DNA of 64,000 bases from JAJFJD01 sp965228975 (GTDB lineage Bacteria; Pseudomonadota; Alphaproteobacteria; UBA8366), in contig OZ245851.1 in NCBI GenBank assembly GCA_965228975.1, positions 2,914,001 to 2,978,000 of the forward strand. The letters are read 5' to 3'. The notes beneath the pieces are model-generated. The model had not been told where the DNA came from, did not search any database, and saw only the letters and a list, made by a program, of their open reading frames with translations. This document shows, one piece after another, positions 61,491 through 64,000 of this stretch. Made by a program: the position numbers and the translations under genes. How positions within the stretch are numbered: position 1 is the first letter of the stretch; each line of letters opens with the position of its first letter.

Positions 61491-61571
61491 CACGCCTCCA
61501 TATTCGTCCAAAGTGTTGATTTGCCCGGAATCCTAGCCCCGGCCCGCTAGAGCCGTCAACTTGCGCCGCCG

Positions 61572-62162
61572 CTAAATCTTTCGGCCGCCATCCACGTCCT
61601 CGCCCCAGCGTTGCGGCAAACCGGACTCGATGTCGAACAGGTCCAGGACACGACCGACGGTCTGGTTGACGACATCGTCCAGCGTCTGCGGGCGGGTGTA
61701 GAAAGCGGGTACCGGCGGGGCGATGATCGCGCCCATTTCGGTCGCCCGCAGCATCGATTGGACATGCCCGGCATGCAACGGTGTTTCGCGCAGCATCAGC
61801 ACGAGCCGCCGGCGTTCCTTCAACACCACGTCGGCGGCACGGCTCAACAGCGACGAGGTTACGCCGCTGGCAATCTCGGAGAGGCTGCGGATCGTGCACG
61901 GCGCCACCACCATCCCCATCGTCCGGAATGACCCCGACGAAATCGCCGCGCCGATGTCGGCGATCGGGTAAACAACATCGGCTAACGCCTTCACATCCGC
62001 GGACTTCATATCGGTCTCGTAGGCGATCGTCATCTCGGCGGATTTCGACATCACGAGATGGCTTTCCACCGGCAACTTGCTCAATGCCTCAAGCATCCGA
62101 ATTCCATAGATCACGCCCGAGGCGCCACTGATGCCAACGATGAGTCGGGGTTTGTCGGCCAT
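61572..62162 (-). CDS. ubiX: Flavin prenyltransferase UbiX
   Basis: 196 residues. UbiX prenylates FMN with dimethylallyl phosphate to make the prFMN cofactor of UbiD enzymes. VGISGASGVIYGIRMLEAL is the flavin-binding start. GMVVAPCTIRSLSEIASG and LMLRETPLHAGHVQSMLRATEMGAIIAPPVPAFY are characteristic, the latter with the prenyl-site residues. It starts 6 bp after ubiD, so the pair is co-expressed. Confidence 0.94.
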   Translation of the reverse strand: MADKPRLIVGISGASGVIYGIRMLEALSKLPVESHLVMSKSAEMTIAYETDMKSADVKALADVVYPIADIGAAISSGSFRTMGMVVAPCTIRSLSEIASGVTSSLLSRAADVVLKERRRLVLMLRETPLHAGHVQSMLRATEMGAIIAPPVPAFYTRPQTLDDVVNQTVGRVLDLFDIESGLPQRWGEDVDGGRKI

Positions 62163-62168
62163 ATCGGC

Positions 62169-63839
62169 TCAATCCTTATCGAAGAAATCGGCGCCCAACA
62201 CGTCGCGGATCGGAATTTGCGGATTTTCCAGCTTGCGCTTCCACTGCGCCGACCGTTCGCCGTTCCGGAGATAGTCGCCCTGCGCAGCGCGTTCGGCGGC
62301 CAGGTCCCAATCGTCGTTCCAATCGCCGAGGGAATACCCGTACCAGGGGGACTCCGGTTTGAGCGGCGGCAGGCCGAGCTTTTCCCACAGTTCCTTGGCG
62401 TGCTCCATGTATTCCTTCTTGGGCAGCGCGACCGGCGGCATGTCGGCCTTCAGCGTCGCGTCGATCAGCATGGTCGAGTCCGAGTCCACGCCTTTCAGCA
62501 CCGGCCCGTGGCCGCGCGCGCGATGCTTCAGGATTTGCACGTCCAGGTCAGGGTTCGCGCGGTACGACAAGGCCCAGAAGACCGCATCGCCACTGTCGGG
62601 GTCGATATCCTCGTTGATCGCGATACAGTATTTGCCCACGGCCGGTTGCAAGGCCGAAATCCCATACAATCCGCGCCAGATCTCGGTGCGCGGCACGCCG
62701 CGCTCGAACTGCACGAAGACCACGCGACGAAGGTTCGTCAACGGCTCATGCATCGAGACCTTCTTGACGCCTTTGATGCTGAGCGTATCGCGCAGATGGC
62801 TGAGGTATTGCGGTTCGTAGGCGACGCGCTTGATCACGCTCGACTCGCTCGGCGTGACCTGCGAGATGATCGAACTGATCACCGCGTCCTTACGCCGGGT
62901 GATCGCCGTCACCTCCATGACCAAATTGTATTCCTCAAGCGCCACATAACCGTGGGATTCGCCGAACGGTCCCTCGGGTTCGAGATACTCGGGGTCCATA
63001 TACCCTTCGACGATGACCTGCGCTTCGGCGGGCACCATCAGGTCGACGGTCTTCCCCTTGGCCACGTTGATCGGACCTCCGCCCAGGCCGCCCGCAACGG
63101 ACAGCTCGTCGACGCCCATCTTAACCTTGGCAGGGCCGGTGTACTCGACCACAGGCGGACAGCCGAGAATGATCGCCACCGGCATTCGCTCGCCCCGTTC
63201 CTGATATTTCTTCCAGTGATAGTAGCCGCCCGCTTGCATCGACATCAGCATCATCACGGCGACGCGGTCCGGGGCTTTCAGGTTGCCGCGGTAGACCCCC
63301 ATATTCTGCACGCCGTCATCAGGGTCCTTGGTGATCCAGGTGGCCGCCGTAAAATAGGGACCGACATCGAAGCCCGGCGTGGAGATCGGGATCGGCAACG
63401 CGTCCAACCCCTTGCCTTCGCCTTTCACCTCATCGCCTTGCAGAACGATCTCGTGAACCGGCGCATCTTCGACGACATTGGGTTGAACGGGATTGTTGAA
63501 GGCGTGGTCCCATTGCGGACCGATATCCTCGACCCGGTCCACGCCGATGCCGATGCGGTAGATCTCTGCGTTCGCCGCCAGCGCGCCGATGACGACCGGG
63601 ATATCGTATGTGCGGCCCCGACTGTCCGTGACGTTATTGAATAAAAATGCCTTGCGCTCCGGCTCGGGGATACCGCCGCGGAATTGCCATCGGACCAACG
63701 GATGCATCTCCGTGTCCTTGTTGATCGGTGCGTCGATCGTCGTCAGCAATCCGGCCGTATCCAGCGCCGCGATATGTTCGTGGAGGTCGTTATAACTTCG
63801 TTGGCGTTTTTCGGCCGGGGTACTGTCGCTCATGGGCAT
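62169..63839 (-). CDS. UbiD family (prFMN-dependent) decarboxylase
   Basis: 556 residues, decarboxylating an unsaturated or aromatic acid. The catalytic motif EPEGPFGESHGYV carries the conserved Glu pair (E-GPFG-E). MGVYRGNLKAPDRVAVMM is the metal and prFMN segment, with the Arg. ILGCPPVVEYTGPAKVKMG follows. The paired ubiX and the neighbouring dioxygenase and lactone hydrolase suggest aromatic catabolism rather than ubiquinone synthesis, but the acid is unknown. Start is the ATG at 63839; a second in-frame ATG lies two codons on. Confidence 0.93.
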   Translation of the reverse strand: MPMSDSTPAEKRQRSYNDLHEHIAALDTAGLLTTIDAPINKDTEMHPLVRWQFRGGIPEPERKAFLFNNVTDSRGRTYDIPVVIGALAANAEIYRIGIGVDRVEDIGPQWDHAFNNPVQPNVVEDAPVHEIVLQGDEVKGEGKGLDALPIPISTPGFDVGPYFTAATWITKDPDDGVQNMGVYRGNLKAPDRVAVMMLMSMQAGGYYHWKKYQERGERMPVAIILGCPPVVEYTGPAKVKMGVDELSVAGGLGGGPINVAKGKTVDLMVPAEAQVIVEGYMDPEYLEPEGPFGESHGYVALEEYNLVMEVTAITRRKDAVISSIISQVTPSESSVIKRVAYEPQYLSHLRDTLSIKGVKKVSMHEPLTNLRRVVFVQFERGVPRTEIWRGLYGISALQPAVGKYCIAINEDIDPDSGDAVFWALSYRANPDLDVQILKHRARGHGPVLKGVDSDSTMLIDATLKADMPPVALPKKEYMEHAKELWEKLGLPPLKPESPWYGYSLGDWNDDWDLAAERAAQGDYLRNGERSAQWKRKLENPQIPIRDVLGADFFDKD

Positions 63840-64000
63840 CTCCTACGGCCTGGAGGCAATCCTTCGTATCGGACGATTGCCTCTTGCCGCTTATTCTCAT
63901 CTAGCGTGTTCCGCGGCCAACCTTAGAGCATCGGCCTCCCGCCGCCAATTTCGACGATCAATGGCTCTCTAGAAGAAACGACCGAACCGGCCACGCTGCT
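63840..64000. other. Region upstream of ubiD, no gene seen
   Basis: Contains the promoter of the UbiD-led gene set. No recognised box or open frame of note is seen before the window ends. Confidence 0.4.

Overview
The window is chromosomal DNA of a GC-rich alphaproteobacterium, probably of a Rhodospirillales-like lineage; the order is an inference. The markers are an imuA-imuB-dnaE2 mutasome behind a GTTC-N7-GTTC LexA box, the C4 route to heme (5-aminolevulinate synthase), a perfect Fnr/FixK box before hemN, and the cluster chorismate synthase - enoyl-ACP reductase - YihY - J-domain protein - PdxH. Genes are dense on both strands. No intergenic stretch exceeds about 300 bases. I saw no rRNA, tRNA, CRISPR array, insertion sequence or prophage.

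Layout. 1-5.5 kb: SOS translesion operon (dnaE2 cut by the left edge). 5.6-14.4 kb: hemN, a ThDP enzyme, hspQ, pyrE, a crotonase, and a peptide-type ABC importer without its ATPases. 14.5-19.6 kb: a disordered protein behind an AT-rich island, then RND pump 1. 19.8-22.9 kb: deacetylase, xseB, ispA and tlyA; the dxs often found between ispA and tlyA is absent and two matching palindromes sit there instead. 22.9-30.5 kb: sppA, a TTC38-like protein and RND pump 2. 30.8-36.3 kb: an acyl-CoA dehydrogenase-fold protein with desulfinase-like residues, a probable selenocysteine peroxiredoxin, a second acyl-CoA dehydrogenase, an alpha/beta hydrolase, a DUF2141 protein and a PuuE-type allantoinase. 36.3-45.2 kb: housekeeping genes (aroC, fabI, yihY, J-domain protein, pdxH, a cation diffusion facilitator, an SDR, hemA). 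45.4-53.7 kb: class III aminotransferase, ATP-grasp ligase, MaoC hydratase, PAS histidine kinase, and a DUF35/thiolase-like pair. 53.8-56.9 kb: ECF sigma, anti-sigma, sulfite dehydrogenase SorA and cytochrome c SorB. 57.1-63.8 kb: an AT-rich secreted NTF2-like protein, two TauD-type dioxygenases, an MBL hydrolase, a dienelactone hydrolase, UbiX and UbiD.

Main result. The reading frame at 32151-32597 encodes a thioredoxin-fold peroxiredoxin with one in-frame TGA (32286-32288) exactly where the peroxidatic cysteine belongs. A perfect 6-bp hairpin with a G in loop position two follows at the spacing expected of a bacterial SECIS. The translated protein has no cysteine, so selenocysteine would be its only thiol-like redox residue. 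The gene just upstream resembles 3-sulfinopropionyl-CoA desulfinase at two key positions. Together with SorAB 22 kb away, this suggests organosulfur metabolism that ends in sulfite oxidation, but that pathway is an inference.
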